Shown here piece by piece: positions 8,381 through 17,687 of a stretch of 64,000 nt of DNA (within the stretch, counting starts at the first letter, position 1; the number at the start of each line of letters is the position of its first letter). The translations under genes were made by a program, and so were the position numbers. Origin of the DNA: Bacteroidales bacterium (lineage in GTDB: Bacteria > Bacteroidota > Bacteroidia > Bacteroidales > Muribaculaceae); contig SUXJ01000009.1 of assembly GCA_015061005.1 (NCBI GenBank), positions 43,938 through 107,937 of the forward strand, given 5' to 3'. The notes under the pieces were generated by a model. The model was not told the DNA's origin, ran no database searches, and saw only the letters and a program-made list of their open reading frames with translations.

Positions 8381-8418
8381 ACTGAAAAAACAGTTGCATC
8401 TGCGAGTGTTTTTTCAGT
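8381..8418 (+). repeat. Perfect 12-bp inverted repeat at the transcription start of the DUF4143 gene
   Basis: ACTGAAAAAACA (8381-8392) and TGTTTTTTCAGT (8407-8418) are exact reverse complements around a 14-nt loop. The left arm begins right after the -7 box. It could be an operator or a 5' leader hairpin; no long T-run beyond the right arm supports a terminator. The start codon lies 18 nt downstream. Confidence 0.75.
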
Positions 8419-8436
8419 ATAGCAAAAGGTATCATT

Positions 8437-9762
8437 ATGGTTATAGATAGACAAGAATACATCAACAATCTCCTTGCGAAACGTTGGAATGGGAAAGTTA
8501 AGATTATCACCGGGATAAGACGTTGTGGTAAATCTTATTTATTATCAAAACTATTCAAGCAACGGCTAATAAAGGAGGGCGTTAATGAAGCCGATTTCAT
8601 CGAGGTCGCACTTGACAGGAAATCAGATATACAATATCGTAATCCGAATTTGTTGTATGATTACATAATATCGCAAGCAATGGATTTGGAACGTAAGTTT
8701 TATGTATTTATAGATGAGATTCAGCTATCGTATAAAGTTAAAAACACCGACATTGACGAGTCCTTAGTTCCGGAAGAAGATAGGGCTATGCTTTATACAA
8801 CTTTCTATGATATTTTGAATGACTTGATGGCTCGCCCCAATCTTGACGTATATGTAACCGGGTCAAACTCAAAAATGCTATCCACGGATATTGTAACTAA
8901 TTTTCGTGATAGAGGTTGTGAAATAAAGGTATATCCTTTATCATTTTCCGAATATCTTTCGGCGATAGAGATGGAAAAGTCAGATGCTTTAGAAGAGTAC
9001 TTGATGTATGGAGGAATGCCTTTGGCTGTTTTAGAATCAGATGGGAAGGGAAAACGCAAATACTTGCAAGGTCTTTTTTTAAATGTGTATATTAAAGATA
9101 TTGTAGAACGTTACCGGCTTAAAGATGATAATATACTAAGTGCGTTGATTGATACTCTCTCGTCTTCCGTCGGTTCATTGACAAATCCTAATAAACTTGC
9201 CAATACCGCAGGTTCGCTTATGGGGCAAAAGCCATCATATAACACAATAAAGAATTACTTGGATTATTTAGAGGATTCGTATCTATTTCAAAGTGCCAAA
9301 CGATGGAATGTGAAAGGTCGTAAATATTTTGACACAATCCAAAAATACTATGCAATGGATTTGGGATTAAGAAATGCTCGACTGAACTTCCGTCAGCAAG
9401 AGCGTTCACATTTAATGGAAAATTTAATCTATAATGAGCTTATTCGTAGAGGATATTCCGTAGATGTTGGAGTTGTGGAATTATCACGTGTCATTGATGG
9501 CCAACGAAAGCAATCACAATATGAAATTGACTTTGTCGTGAATATAGGCAACGACAAAGTTTATATTCAGTCAGCTTTGAATGTAGATACTCCGAAGAAA
9601 AAAGACCAAGAAACTTTTTCATTAAGAAACACCGGTGATTTCTTCCGTAAAATAGTAATATTGGACGGTAATCGCAAAGCGTGGACCGATGATGATGGAG
9701 TAATGTATATCGGAGTTATCCCGTTTTTGCTGGAAGATATATTGACGGTTGGTTCAAATTAA
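8437..9762 (+). CDS. DUF4143/AAA_14 ATP-binding protein, first of two
   Basis: This 441-residue protein has an N-terminal AAA_14 P-loop domain with Walker A GIRRCGKS (about 26-33) and Walker B YVFIDEIQ (about 90), followed by a sensor-type VTGSNSKML. The C-terminal DUF4143 region includes a restriction-endonuclease-like stretch (YEIDFVVNIGNDKVYIQSAL). These ATPases are abundant, often duplicated and often transferred in Bacteroidales, and their cellular role is unsettled. The gene looks more AT-rich than its neighbours and stands alone behind its own promoter and inverted repeat. A distant paralogue lies at 50413-51618. I would not assign it to restriction or toxin-antitoxin systems without data. 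Confidence 0.88.
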   Translation: MVIDRQEYINNLLAKRWNGKVKIITGIRRCGKSYLLSKLFKQRLIKEGVNEADFIEVALDRKSDIQYRNPNLLYDYIISQAMDLERKFYVFIDEIQLSYKVKNTDIDESLVPEEDRAMLYTTFYDILNDLMARPNLDVYVTGSNSKMLSTDIVTNFRDRGCEIKVYPLSFSEYLSAIEMEKSDALEEYLMYGGMPLAVLESDGKGKRKYLQGLFLNVYIKDIVERYRLKDDNILSALIDTLSSSVGSLTNPNKLANTAGSLMGQKPSYNTIKNYLDYLEDSYLFQSAKRWNVKGRKYFDTIQKYYAMDLGLRNARLNFRQQERSHLMENLIYNELIRRGYSVDVGVVELSRVIDGQRKQSQYEIDFVVNIGNDKVYIQSALNVDTPKKKDQETFSLRNTGDFFRKIVILDGNRKAWTDDDGVMYIGVIPFLLEDILTVGSN

Positions 9763-9842
9763 GCACTTGTTCGCCTATCTGCCCGTTGGCTCCGCTATTG
9801 GCAGATTTGGGCTCGGGATGCGGAAAATTCGCAAAAAATTTG

Positions 9843-9850
9843 TAACTTTG
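9843..9850 (+). promoter_or_regulatory. -7 box for the DUF4493 lipoprotein operon
   Basis: TAACTTTG matches the Bacteroidetes -7 consensus. No clear -33 element is seen. TTTGCTC (9847-9853) and GAGCAAA (9865-9871) form a small inverted repeat over the expected start site. Confidence 0.55.
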
Positions 9851-9915
9851 CTCGGAGATTTGCGGAGCAAAACTCGTAAAATCACTCATAAGTATTGACA
9901 AAAACCATTCAGTGT

Positions 9916-12327
9916 ATGAAAGATTTTAAGTTAAAGAGTGTGGGTGTGATTGCATCTCTTGTGTTGCTGTCGGCATGCAATGAAAGTGCGGAGCCGGGCA
10001 ATAAGACCGGCGCGATAGAACCTTGCGTGAGTTACGACGCAACGATGCTCGCATCCGGCGATTCCGATAAACCACTTAAAGTTACGGGTCTTGAGGAAAT
10101 CAAAGTCAGCGATTTGCAGCTCACTCTTGTTTCGGAGGATGGGGAAGTAAATGAAACTTTTCTTGCCGGAAATTTTCCCACAGACCAAGAATTTGCAACG
10201 GGTAAATATACGATGACCGCGTCATACGGTGATCTTGAAGCCGAGGGCTTTGAAGTGCCGGCGATTAGTGGAGAAACGCAGTTTGATGTTACGGAAGACA
10301 GCACGACAGAAGTTGAGTTGACTGCAACTCCGTCGAAAGCCATGATTTCCATCAACATTGATAGAGCGCTAACGGAATATATGACATCGGTTACTCCAAC
10401 GTTGATTACTAAAGCGGGCAATGAGATAGAATTTTCCACAGGGGAATCGCGCAGTGCTTTTGTGAAACCCGGTGAGACATACTTGAATATCTCGTTCGTT
10501 AAACCCAATGGCTTGGGCGCGACTATGGAAGTGGCAAGGTTTGATGCCGAGGCACGCCGTCACTATCACATCGAAGTGACGATGGGTGGAGACGGATATG
10601 GCGAGATTAACGAGATTGTCGTTGTGTTTGATGAGCGACTGGAGCAAGAAGATGTGAAGGTGGATATCTCCGATGAAGTGTTATCGTATCCGGCTCCGGT
10701 GATTACGACCGAGGGATTCGCTAATGGCGAAGAATTGTCTGTGACAGAAGGCGATGTGCTACCCTCCGGAGCTCGTTTCTTAATCAATGCTCGCAGTGGT
10801 ATCGCCAAGGCGATGTTGACCACGACCGGCCTCCCCTTATTGGCTCAAGGCTGGCCGGCAGAAATAGACCTCACTAAGGCATCGGCCACGGAGCAAGCGT
10901 TGCTTACCAAACTCGGATTTAAGGACCTCGGTCTTTTCAGGAATCCCGCCAAAATGGCCGCAATTGACCTTGGACATGTAGTGGGCCATATTCCGGCATC
11001 TACTACCGCAGATGATCCGGTAGCATTTACGCTTGTTGTGACAGACAAGAAGGGGCGCAACTCGGAGCCGGCAAGTTTTTCGGTTAAAATAGAAAAAATG
11101 CAACTTGCGCTGTCTGTTACGTCCGGATATACATATAATGGCGGAAAAAACATCATGTGCGTGGTCAGCTACAACGGTAAGAAGAATCTTAAGGATATTC
11201 TTACCATGCAGTATATGAATGACAAGGGAGAGTTTGCCGACGGAAATGTTACGGCTGTGTCCTCGCCAAGTCAATCCGGCAGTATCGACTATACCGTGGT
11301 GGTCAGCGCTCCGTCTGATGCCGCCAATCCGATTGTGTTCAGGGCCAAGTGCGGAGATTTACTTTCTAATACGATAGAAATTCCTTGTTCAGACAAACCG
11401 GTTTTGACAATTGCCGAAAAAGATATATATGCAACGAGTGTGTGGGCCACAGTGAGCAGCAGCGTTTTGTCATCGCAGACGCCGGTTGCACAAATTTCGT
11501 ATGATAACGGTCAGACATATTCGAATGCAACGGTTTCGCAGCAGAGTGGCGGCACGTTGAAATATACAAATTTGTCGCCATCGACCGCTTATATGCTCCG
11601 AGTAAAGATGGGTGCCTTGATTTCAGATGCGGTAAGAATCACGACGGAAGCGGCCGCTCAGATACCGAACTCGAATATGGAGGAATGGGATTCATCGCAG
11701 ATTGTTGAAGCTCTTTCCGGGGGTTATAAGTGGACCAATTATAAGCCCGGAGCACCATGGGCCACCATAAACGATGCTTCGTTGTCCGGAGCGGCATGGT
11801 CCGGTATGTGTACGGCGAATGAAACGACTATGTGGACAGTTGATACGCATGGCGGAGAAAAGGCTGCTGAAGTACGTTCCGCCGCTTGTTCGCCCTATAC
11901 TTTTACGAGCGCAAGCGATTGGTCATATTACCGCGGAGAACTATATGTCGGGGCCTACAACAATGGGGCAAACTATGGCATACCTTTCGAAAGCCGTCCA
12001 TCGGCCCTGAAGTTCTGGTATAAGTATTTGCCATACAATAACACGGCAGATCAAGGCTATGCCATGATTCAGGTACTTGATGCCTCCGGAAATGTTATTG
12101 CATCGGGTGAAACGCGACTCGATCCCACCAATGCATACAGGCAGGTAAGCATTGATTTGAGCTATAAGCGCTCGGCAGCCAAGGCAAGTAGCATAATTGT
12201 GCTGTTCCGTTCATCGGCCACTACCGACTTCCTCAATGCCTCCGGCTTCCCGTCGATTGGCGGCAGCCTGACCATAAAACTTACGGGCTCAAAACTATAT
12301 GTAGATGATATAGAACTCTCTTATTAA
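9916..12327 (+). CDS. DUF4493/PCMD-type surface lipoprotein 1
   Basis: This 803-residue protein begins with a lipoprotein signal peptide (lipobox LSAC, Cys21). ATG 9916 is chosen over 9895 because the earlier start only adds TKTIQC before it. A DUF4493-like region (about 50-230) is followed by Ig-like or fibronectin-like segments (about 240-590) and, after QIPNSNMEEW, a C-terminal PCMD-like jelly roll (about 595-803) ending in LYVDDIELSY. PCMD is annotated as a putative carbohydrate-metabolism domain in Bacteroidales surface proteins; no catalytic residues are known to me. Acidic residues near the lipidated Cys (CNESAEPG) could act as a surface-export signal. It is the first of three consecutive lipoprotein genes. 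Confidence 0.78.
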   Translation: MKDFKLKSVGVIASLVLLSACNESAEPGNKTGAIEPCVSYDATMLASGDSDKPLKVTGLEEIKVSDLQLTLVSEDGEVNETFLAGNFPTDQEFATGKYTMTASYGDLEAEGFEVPAISGETQFDVTEDSTTEVELTATPSKAMISINIDRALTEYMTSVTPTLITKAGNEIEFSTGESRSAFVKPGETYLNISFVKPNGLGATMEVARFDAEARRHYHIEVTMGGDGYGEINEIVVVFDERLEQEDVKVDISDEVLSYPAPVITTEGFANGEELSVTEGDVLPSGARFLINARSGIAKAMLTTTGLPLLAQGWPAEIDLTKASATEQALLTKLGFKDLGLFRNPAKMAAIDLGHVVGHIPASTTADDPVAFTLVVTDKKGRNSEPASFSVKIEKMQLALSVTSGYTYNGGKNIMCVVSYNGKKNLKDILTMQYMNDKGEFADGNVTAVSSPSQSGSIDYTVVVSAPSDAANPIVFRAKCGDLLSNTIEIPCSDKPVLTIAEKDIYATSVWATVSSSVLSSQTPVAQISYDNGQTYSNATVSQQSGGTLKYTNLSPSTAYMLRVKMGALISDAVRITTEAAAQIPNSNMEEWDSSQIVEALSGGYKWTNYKPGAPWATINDASLSGAAWSGMCTANETTMWTVDTHGGEKAAEVRSAACSPYTFTSASDWSYYRGELYVGAYNNGANYGIPFESRPSALKFWYKYLPYNNTADQGYAMIQVLDASGNVIASGETRLDPTNAYRQVSIDLSYKRSAAKASSIIVLFRSSATTDFLNASGFPSIGGSLTIKLTGSKLYVDDIELSY

Positions 12328-12359
12328 TCAATGTAAAATAGTATAAAACAGAAAGTCTT

Positions 12360-13673
12360 ATGAAAATCAAGTTTCAATATATTATTTTAGGTCTCGGATT
12401 GAGCCTTATGGCATCTTCTTGTCATGATGAGTCCCCGTCGGATAGCGGACAAGAAAAAAAGGGCACCGTAAGTCTTACGGGAGTAGAAGTGTCGACCGCA
12501 GAAGACGTTGACAATACGCAGGAAACTTTACCGGGCAGTAAGGCGGTTGTTGATATAAGCCAATACATTGTAGAGTTCTATAAGCAAGGCGCAAGTAAGC
12601 CTGTAGAAACATATGCATATATCGATATGCCGGGAACGGTTGAACTTGCCGAGGGCGTATATACAGTATCGGTTCGTTCGCATGACTTACAGAAGGCAGA
12701 ATGGGAAAAACCCTACTTTGCCGGAGAATCGGCGGAATTTAGAGTAGAGGCCAATAAACTTACCGAAGTGGAGCCTATCACTTGTACTTTCCGCTCTCTA
12801 AAGGTTAGCGTTGTTTTCGGTGAAAAGTTGCTTGCAGCAATGGAATCAGACGTAAAGGTTACCGTTGTTGCCAATGATGAGGGTCGCCTTGAATATTTGC
12901 CGTCAGACGGCAGAGCCGGATATTTTGCAACAGTAGATGGTTCGGCAACACTTGTTGCCACTTTTACAGGCACAGTTAAAGGCCGTCAGGAAAATTTCTT
13001 CAAGACATATACCGGAGTTAAGGCGGGCCAGCATAGAATTATCAAGTATGAACTCGGGGCGGACTTACCCACGGGCTTCATCAGCGATAGCGGGCTTGCA
13101 ATAGACGTGACCTATGAAGACGTGGCCATAGACGGAACGGTAAATCCGGGCGGAGAAGATGCATTGCCCGATGATGATGAACCCGGCACTCTCCCCGGAC
13201 TCGGCGGCGATGATAATCCGGACTCCGGCGATGATGACGATCCTGACGCACAGGAAGCAATCAGTTTTACCGGTACAATCGAAGACGGAGCTACGTATTA
13301 TAACACGGACTTTGTGGACGAAAGCGGTTCCGTTCTGAAAGAAGCAGAAGTGTATATTACTTGCGCAAAGGGCTGTGCGGATTTGGTTGTTAATATCAAC
13401 TCGAATACGTTGACTCCCGATGTGCTTGAGAGTGTTGGTCTCAGTGCAGACTTCTCTTTGGTTACGAGCACGCAGTTCTTTGAAGCACTTGGCGGTTTGG
13501 GATTGCCTTGCGGCTCAGACGTGGTTGGCGTGAGCACTCCGATTAAGTTTAATATTACTCAATTTATGAGTTTGCTTGGTATTTATGCCAATGGAACAAG
13601 CGTGTTTACCCTGACCGTGACAGATCAAGACGGGAACAGCAAGGCTTGTCAGTTTACCATTCTTACTCATTAA
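12360..13673 (+). CDS. DUF4493-type surface lipoprotein 2
   Basis: This 437-residue lipoprotein (lipobox ASSC, Cys21; acidic CHDESPSD after it) has a DUF4493-like N-terminal region (about 35-250) sharing with its neighbours a pattern of VEFYKQG, TYAYIDMPGTVEL and VEPITCTFRSLKVSV. A low-complexity acidic linker at about 262-300 is rich in Asp, Gly and Pro, and a 130-residue C-terminal domain resembles the middle part of proteins 1 and 3 (PDVLESVGLSADF versus LTQLKIQGLPGIEDF). It lacks the PCMD module. It lies 32 nt after gene 1 and 15 nt before gene 3, so the three are probably one operon. Function unknown; a surface structural or binding role is inferred. Confidence 0.75.
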   Translation: MKIKFQYIILGLGLSLMASSCHDESPSDSGQEKKGTVSLTGVEVSTAEDVDNTQETLPGSKAVVDISQYIVEFYKQGASKPVETYAYIDMPGTVELAEGVYTVSVRSHDLQKAEWEKPYFAGESAEFRVEANKLTEVEPITCTFRSLKVSVVFGEKLLAAMESDVKVTVVANDEGRLEYLPSDGRAGYFATVDGSATLVATFTGTVKGRQENFFKTYTGVKAGQHRIIKYELGADLPTGFISDSGLAIDVTYEDVAIDGTVNPGGEDALPDDDEPGTLPGLGGDDNPDSGDDDDPDAQEAISFTGTIEDGATYYNTDFVDESGSVLKEAEVYITCAKGCADLVVNINSNTLTPDVLESVGLSADFSLVTSTQFFEALGGLGLPCGSDVVGVSTPIKFNITQFMSLLGIYANGTSVFTLTVTDQDGNSKACQFTILTH

Positions 13674-13688
13674 TTCGCCTGATACCCC

Positions 13689-15887
13689 ATGAAGAGAAAA
13701 TTCAAATTATACGGCGGGTTGGCGGTCTTTTTGGCGACCGTAGGCTTGGCGAGCTGTTCGGGAGAGCAAGAGCTTCCTGACGGCGAGGGTACGATGTTTC
13801 TGAGTACTCGAGTAAATTCAGACGTCAAGGTTGAGGACAGGCGTTCTGCCGCAGAAGATGAGTTGGCGGCATCGACAATAGTGTGGATAAGTAATGAAGA
13901 AGGAGTTGTTCGCAAGTACAATTCCATGAGCGAAGTCCCTCCTGCCGGAATCAAGTTGATGGCAGGAGACTACACTGTGAAGGCTTGGGCCGGCAAGGCT
14001 GAATATGCATCGTTTACTTCTCGATGGTTTGAGGGGCAGGAAAAGGTGAATATCACGGCCGGGAGCAAGCAGTCGGTGGAGGTTGTTTGTAAGATAGCCA
14101 ATGTGGTTGCTTCCGTGAAATATGCCGATGAAGTGGACGGATATCTAACGAACTACAGCTTGACCGTTTCGCACAAGGGCGGAATGCTTACTTTTGAGGG
14201 TAAAGACGAACGGAAGGGTTACTTTATCATGCCGGAGGGCGTAACGTCGTTGGACTATGTGCTGACCGGAACATTTGAGGGTCAACCGTTTGAAAAGTCA
14301 GGTGTGATAGACAATGTAGAGCCGGCTCATGAGTACGTTTTGAATATATATGTTGAAGATCGGGAGGAAACTCCAATCGGCGGTGGCTTTATCTCGATTG
14401 TGGTCGATGACAGTATGGTTGAAACCACTGATGAGGTACTCATCACAGCTCCGCCGAGCATAACCGGCAATGGATTTGATATAAACTCTACACTGGCAGG
14501 TGCCAGCGGCTCAATGGGGACTCGTGAGGTTTACGTTTGTGCAGCCGCTGACTTGACGCAATTAAAAATCCAAGGTCTGCCCGGAATTGAAGATTTTGAT
14601 TTTGTCACGGCGTCGGAGAGCGTTATCAGCGCGCTTGCGGCATCCGGCATAACCAAGGAGGTGAGCTACATTGAGGGCGCTCAGGTTGTGAAGATTTCAT
14701 TTAGAGATACTTATCTGAACACGCTTCCCAATAGCGAAGATGCATACGAATTCATAATTACAGCCACTGATGGCGGAGAAAAGACATCAACGGCAACTCT
14801 ACGTCTCAGAATTTCGGCAGCCCCGGTGGCCACAAATTCCGTGAGCAATTTGAGCTACACCTCAGCTACTGTTTCCGGCACGGCTATTATGGACGTTGAA
14901 TCCGCCGGTTTTGAGTATCGTATGAAGGGCAAAAACGATTGGACTTACGTTGACGGTTCGGCATCGCGAACCTCATTTACGAAGGGACAGCCGTTCTATG
15001 CCCGATTGGCAGATTTACAGGTAATGACCACGTATGAATATCGTGCGGTTAGTGGAGCAACGGCAGATGCGCCTGACGGCTTCAAGGGCGAAATCATGGA
15101 ATTTACCACTCTCAACGGTCCGCAACTACCTAATTCCGGTATGGAGAGTTGGGTTACGTCGGGCAAGGTCTTGCTACCTACCGGCAATGCCGGCAATCTG
15201 TTTTGGGATTCAGGTAATCACGGTTCATCGACAATGAGTATTAACGTGACCGGTAATGCTACGGACAAAACTCATTCGGGCAGTTACTCTGCAAGGCTCA
15301 AGTCGCAATTTGTCGGCGTTATGGGTATCGGTAAGTTTGCAGCGGGAAATATTTTTGTCGGCAAGTATCTTCTTACGGACGGGACCGATGGCGAACTCGG
15401 CTTCGGTCGGCCGTTTGACATACCTTCAGACTTGAAGATAAGGGCGCTGCGCGTATGGATACATTATACTCCCGGCACTGCAAATAATAAGGGCGCCGGT
15501 AATTATGTGCCGCAGGGAACGCTCGACCAAGGCGACATATATATTGCTCTGTTTGACGGGACTGACGACAGCGTTTCGGGAACAGACAAAGACGGAGAGT
15601 CGTATCAAGGAAAGTACGGGTGCATAATACGCACTAAGTCAAGTAAACTCAAACTCCTTGATAAGAATGCGGCAAACGTGGTTGCATACGGCGATTATCC
15701 GATTACGTCGGGCACATCGGGCTCAGCTATGGTTCAAATAGAGATTCCGCTTGAGTACAATAAGAGTACGCATCCGACTCATATCGCAGTGGTTTGCTCG
15801 GCAAGTCGCTATGGGGATTATTTCCAAGGAGGCGAAGGGTCAATTCTGTATGTTGACGACTTCGAGCTGATATACGAACGAAAATAA
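13689..15887 (+). CDS. DUF4493/PCMD-type surface lipoprotein 3
   Basis: This 732-residue lipoprotein (lipobox LASC, Cys23) repeats the layout of gene 1. It has a DUF4493-like N-terminal domain (about 30-225, with KVNITAGSKQSVEV and VVASVKYADEVDGYL), a middle domain (about 240-385), a fibronectin-like stretch (about 388-478) and, after LPNSGMESW, a PCMD-like C-terminal domain ending in GSILYVDDFELIYERK. Cleavage would leave CSGEQELPDG, acidic like its neighbours. Two PCMD proteins flanking one without PCMD suggests duplication and divergence. Possible partners in one cell-surface assembly (inference). A bidirectional terminator follows. Confidence 0.78.
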   Translation: MKRKFKLYGGLAVFLATVGLASCSGEQELPDGEGTMFLSTRVNSDVKVEDRRSAAEDELAASTIVWISNEEGVVRKYNSMSEVPPAGIKLMAGDYTVKAWAGKAEYASFTSRWFEGQEKVNITAGSKQSVEVVCKIANVVASVKYADEVDGYLTNYSLTVSHKGGMLTFEGKDERKGYFIMPEGVTSLDYVLTGTFEGQPFEKSGVIDNVEPAHEYVLNIYVEDREETPIGGGFISIVVDDSMVETTDEVLITAPPSITGNGFDINSTLAGASGSMGTREVYVCAAADLTQLKIQGLPGIEDFDFVTASESVISALAASGITKEVSYIEGAQVVKISFRDTYLNTLPNSEDAYEFIITATDGGEKTSTATLRLRISAAPVATNSVSNLSYTSATVSGTAIMDVESAGFEYRMKGKNDWTYVDGSASRTSFTKGQPFYARLADLQVMTTYEYRAVSGATADAPDGFKGEIMEFTTLNGPQLPNSGMESWVTSGKVLLPTGNAGNLFWDSGNHGSSTMSINVTGNATDKTHSGSYSARLKSQFVGVMGIGKFAAGNIFVGKYLLTDGTDGELGFGRPFDIPSDLKIRALRVWIHYTPGTANNKGAGNYVPQGTLDQGDIYIALFDGTDDSVSGTDKDGESYQGKYGCIIRTKSSKLKLLDKNAANVVAYGDYPITSGTSGSAMVQIEIPLEYNKSTHPTHIAVVCSASRYGDYFQGGEGSILYVDDFELIYERK

Positions 15888-15905
15888 CATAGATGATAAA
15901 TAAGC

Positions 15906-15945
15906 AAAACGCTGCATCTGTCCAAAATAGATGCAGCGTTTTGTT
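15906..15945. terminator. Bidirectional terminator between lipoprotein 3 and rnhB
   Basis: A perfect 14-bp stem (AAAACGCTGCATCT with AGATGCAGCGTTTT), a 9-nt loop, and A- and T-runs at the two ends. It serves the two converging transcripts. Confidence 0.9.
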
Positions 15946-15954
15946 TATGCGTTT

Positions 15955-16542
15955 CTAAGGGAGGAGTTTGAATGTCATGCGGTGGAGTGGCGTCGGGCCG
16001 TGAGCTGCAATAGCCGCGCGGTGTGCAGCCGTGGGGTATGCTTTATTTTTGTCCCATCCATAGGCGGGATAGTCGTTAGCCGCCCGCAAGATGTATTCGT
16101 CGCGGTGTGTTTTTGCCAAGATGCTTGCGGCCGCAATATTGCCGACTTTGGCGTCGCCTTTGACTATGGTGGAAAACGGCACGTCGGCTCTCCATGGTTT
16201 GAATTTGTTGCCGTCAACGACAATCATCTCCGGAGTGATGGGCAGCAAGTCAAGCGCGCGGTGCATGGCCAGAATGCTTGCATTAAGGATGTTGATTTCA
16301 TCTATTTCCTGAGGCGAACAACTGGCCACTGCCCATGCCAAGGCCTTTTGTTCGATTATATGGCGCATTTTTTCGCGTCGCGATTCGCTAAGTGCCTTAG
16401 AGTCGTTAAGCCATTCATGAGAGAAGTCCGGGGGTAATATCACAGCAGCAGCAAATACCGGACCGGCCAAGCAACCGCGTCCGGCTTCGTCGCAACCTGC
16501 TTCGAGTAGTTCTTGTTGGAAAGACGGAGGAAGGAGTTTCAT
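15955..16542 (-). CDS. rnhB: Ribonuclease HII
   Basis: This 195-residue protein has the RNase HII active-site start GCDEAGRG (Asp18, Glu19) and the conserved GDAKVGNIAAASILAKTHRD block. The enzyme cuts RNA in RNA-DNA hybrids, including single ribonucleotides misincorporated in DNA. Its length is normal for the family. The start codon overlaps the stop of the upstream receiver-like gene by 4 nt, so the two are probably translated from one mRNA. Long open frames on the opposite strand here are shadows. Confidence 0.95.
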   Translation of the reverse strand: MKLLPPSFQQELLEAGCDEAGRGCLAGPVFAAAVILPPDFSHEWLNDSKALSESRREKMRHIIEQKALAWAVASCSPQEIDEINILNASILAMHRALDLLPITPEMIVVDGNKFKPWRADVPFSTIVKGDAKVGNIAAASILAKTHRDEYILRAANDYPAYGWDKNKAYPTAAHRAAIAAHGPTPLHRMTFKLLP

Positions 16543-16910
16543 ATGAAAATGTTATAGCGGCGAAGCATTGCCCGAATCTTAGCGATGAAAACTTTAGCGG
16601 ATAAGGGGCGTTCTATGACCAAGTCGGCTCCCATTTCGTACATTTTAATTGCATCGGACGGCGCGATTACTATGACGCCGGGATGAAATTCGGTGAATCG
16701 GTCGGAGGGGTCGCCGTCAAATATGAGAATCGTGAAGTCTTCGGGTTTTAAAGCTTTTGCTTCAGCCGAGGATATGAGTTGGACTTCAAAACCAACATGA
16801 ACCAGCATTGCCGATATAATGCCCGACAACGCCTTGTTTGAACTAACGAGAAGAGCTCTTCGATAGCCCAAAATGTTGAATTCGTCCAAAGATGTTACCA
16901 TGTAATGCAA
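16539..16910 (-). CDS. Stand-alone degenerate receiver-like protein
   Basis: This 123-residue protein follows the alpha/beta order of a response-regulator receiver: RRALLVSSNK (strand 1), FTILIFDGDPSD (strand 3 with the usual phospho-acceptor region), GVIVIAPSDA (strand 4) and DLVIERPLSAKVFIAKIRAMLRR (strand 5 to helix 5, ending like the receiver-linker junction of OmpR-type regulators). The acidic pair after strand 1 is replaced by Ser-Asn, and the usual KP after strand 5 is RP. There is no output domain. It probably cannot be phosphorylated in the normal way; it may be a pseudo-receiver or a remnant. It overlaps rnhB by 4 nt. Confidence 0.6.
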   Translation of the reverse strand: MHYMVTSLDEFNILGYRRALLVSSNKALSGIISAMLVHVGFEVQLISSAEAKALKPEDFTILIFDGDPSDRFTEFHPGVIVIAPSDAIKMYEMGADLVIERPLSAKVFIAKIRAMLRRYNIFI

Positions 16911-16970
16911 AAATAGGTAAAAAAGGATGGGAGCAAAGTATGTGTAACCGTTTTGTATTCATTTTTTAAC

Positions 16971-17687
16971 TTATATTAAACGCGTTGAAGCAAGGGTAAG
17001 CACTGATATACGAATCCCGGGCGATTCCTTTGACAGAGCTTCGCAGCATGCATAGAGGGTGGCACCGGTCGTTGCGATGTCATCAATAATGAGAATGTGG
17101 TTCAGTCCTTTTAGAGAACCGGCTTTGGCGGCGAATACGTTTTTTGTGGCAGCTTGTCGCTGACTGCCGGTCATGCGCGTTTGGGAGGAATGATAGCGGG
17201 ATTTCAGGGTGTCGCAGATGGGCAGGTTTGTTGCTTGGCTTATTCCTTTTGCAATATAGTAGCTTTGATTATATCCTCGGCGGCATTTGCGCCAAAAGTT
17301 CAATGGAACCGGAGTGACTGCATCGATGTCGCAGAAAAAATCAGTGGATTTGAGGATTTCGGCATATTCACGGGCAAGGAGTTGAGCAAGTCGAGGTCGT
17401 CCATGATATTTTGCTTCGTGGAGAATCTTGGCATGAGGGCTTTGGCGGTGGTAGTAGAAAAAGGCAGTGGCGCGTTCAACGGGTATGAGTCCGTTGAGCT
17501 TGCTACGCATCTCGTTGTCGGTCGGCGAGAGGTGGAAATTAGTGATAGGTAGGGATAGCCGGCATGACAAACACATGGTGTGTTCTCCGCTAATCAAGAC
17601 TTTTCCGCAGCATGGACATAATTCCGGAAAAAGCACCGACAGAATGCCTTCAAGAAGTTTGTGAGTCAGTCGTTGCTTTCGCGCCAT
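16971..17687 (-). CDS. comF: ComF-family phosphoribosyltransferase-like protein
   Basis: This 238-residue protein has an N-terminal zinc-finger-like cluster (CPCCGK at 24-29, MCLSC at 38-42), then a double-zinc-ribbon/PRTase layout with the PRPP-binding loop ILIIDDIATTGAT near residue 200. ComF and GntX proteins are linked to DNA uptake and use of DNA as nutrient, though their biochemical reaction is unclear. The start lies 22 nt inside recX, which itself overlaps prmC, so the order prmC-recX-comF is one operon. Confidence 0.88.
   Translation of the reverse strand: MARKQRLTHKLLEGILSVLFPELCPCCGKVLISGEHTMCLSCRLSLPITNFHLSPTDNEMRSKLNGLIPVERATAFFYYHRQSPHAKILHEAKYHGRPRLAQLLAREYAEILKSTDFFCDIDAVTPVPLNFWRKCRRGYNQSYYIAKGISQATNLPICDTLKSRYHSSQTRMTGSQRQAATKNVFAAKAGSLKGLNHILIIDDIATTGATLYACCEALSKESPGIRISVLTLASTRLI

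Noticed and set aside
8437..9762. DUF4143 ATPase as a toxin-antitoxin or restriction component
   Set aside because: No partner gene lies next to either copy, and the nuclease-like end alone does not support the claim.
15931..16437. A 168-codon plus-strand frame opposite rnhB
   Set aside because: rnhB has its full catalytic motifs, and the plus-strand frame starts within the terminator.
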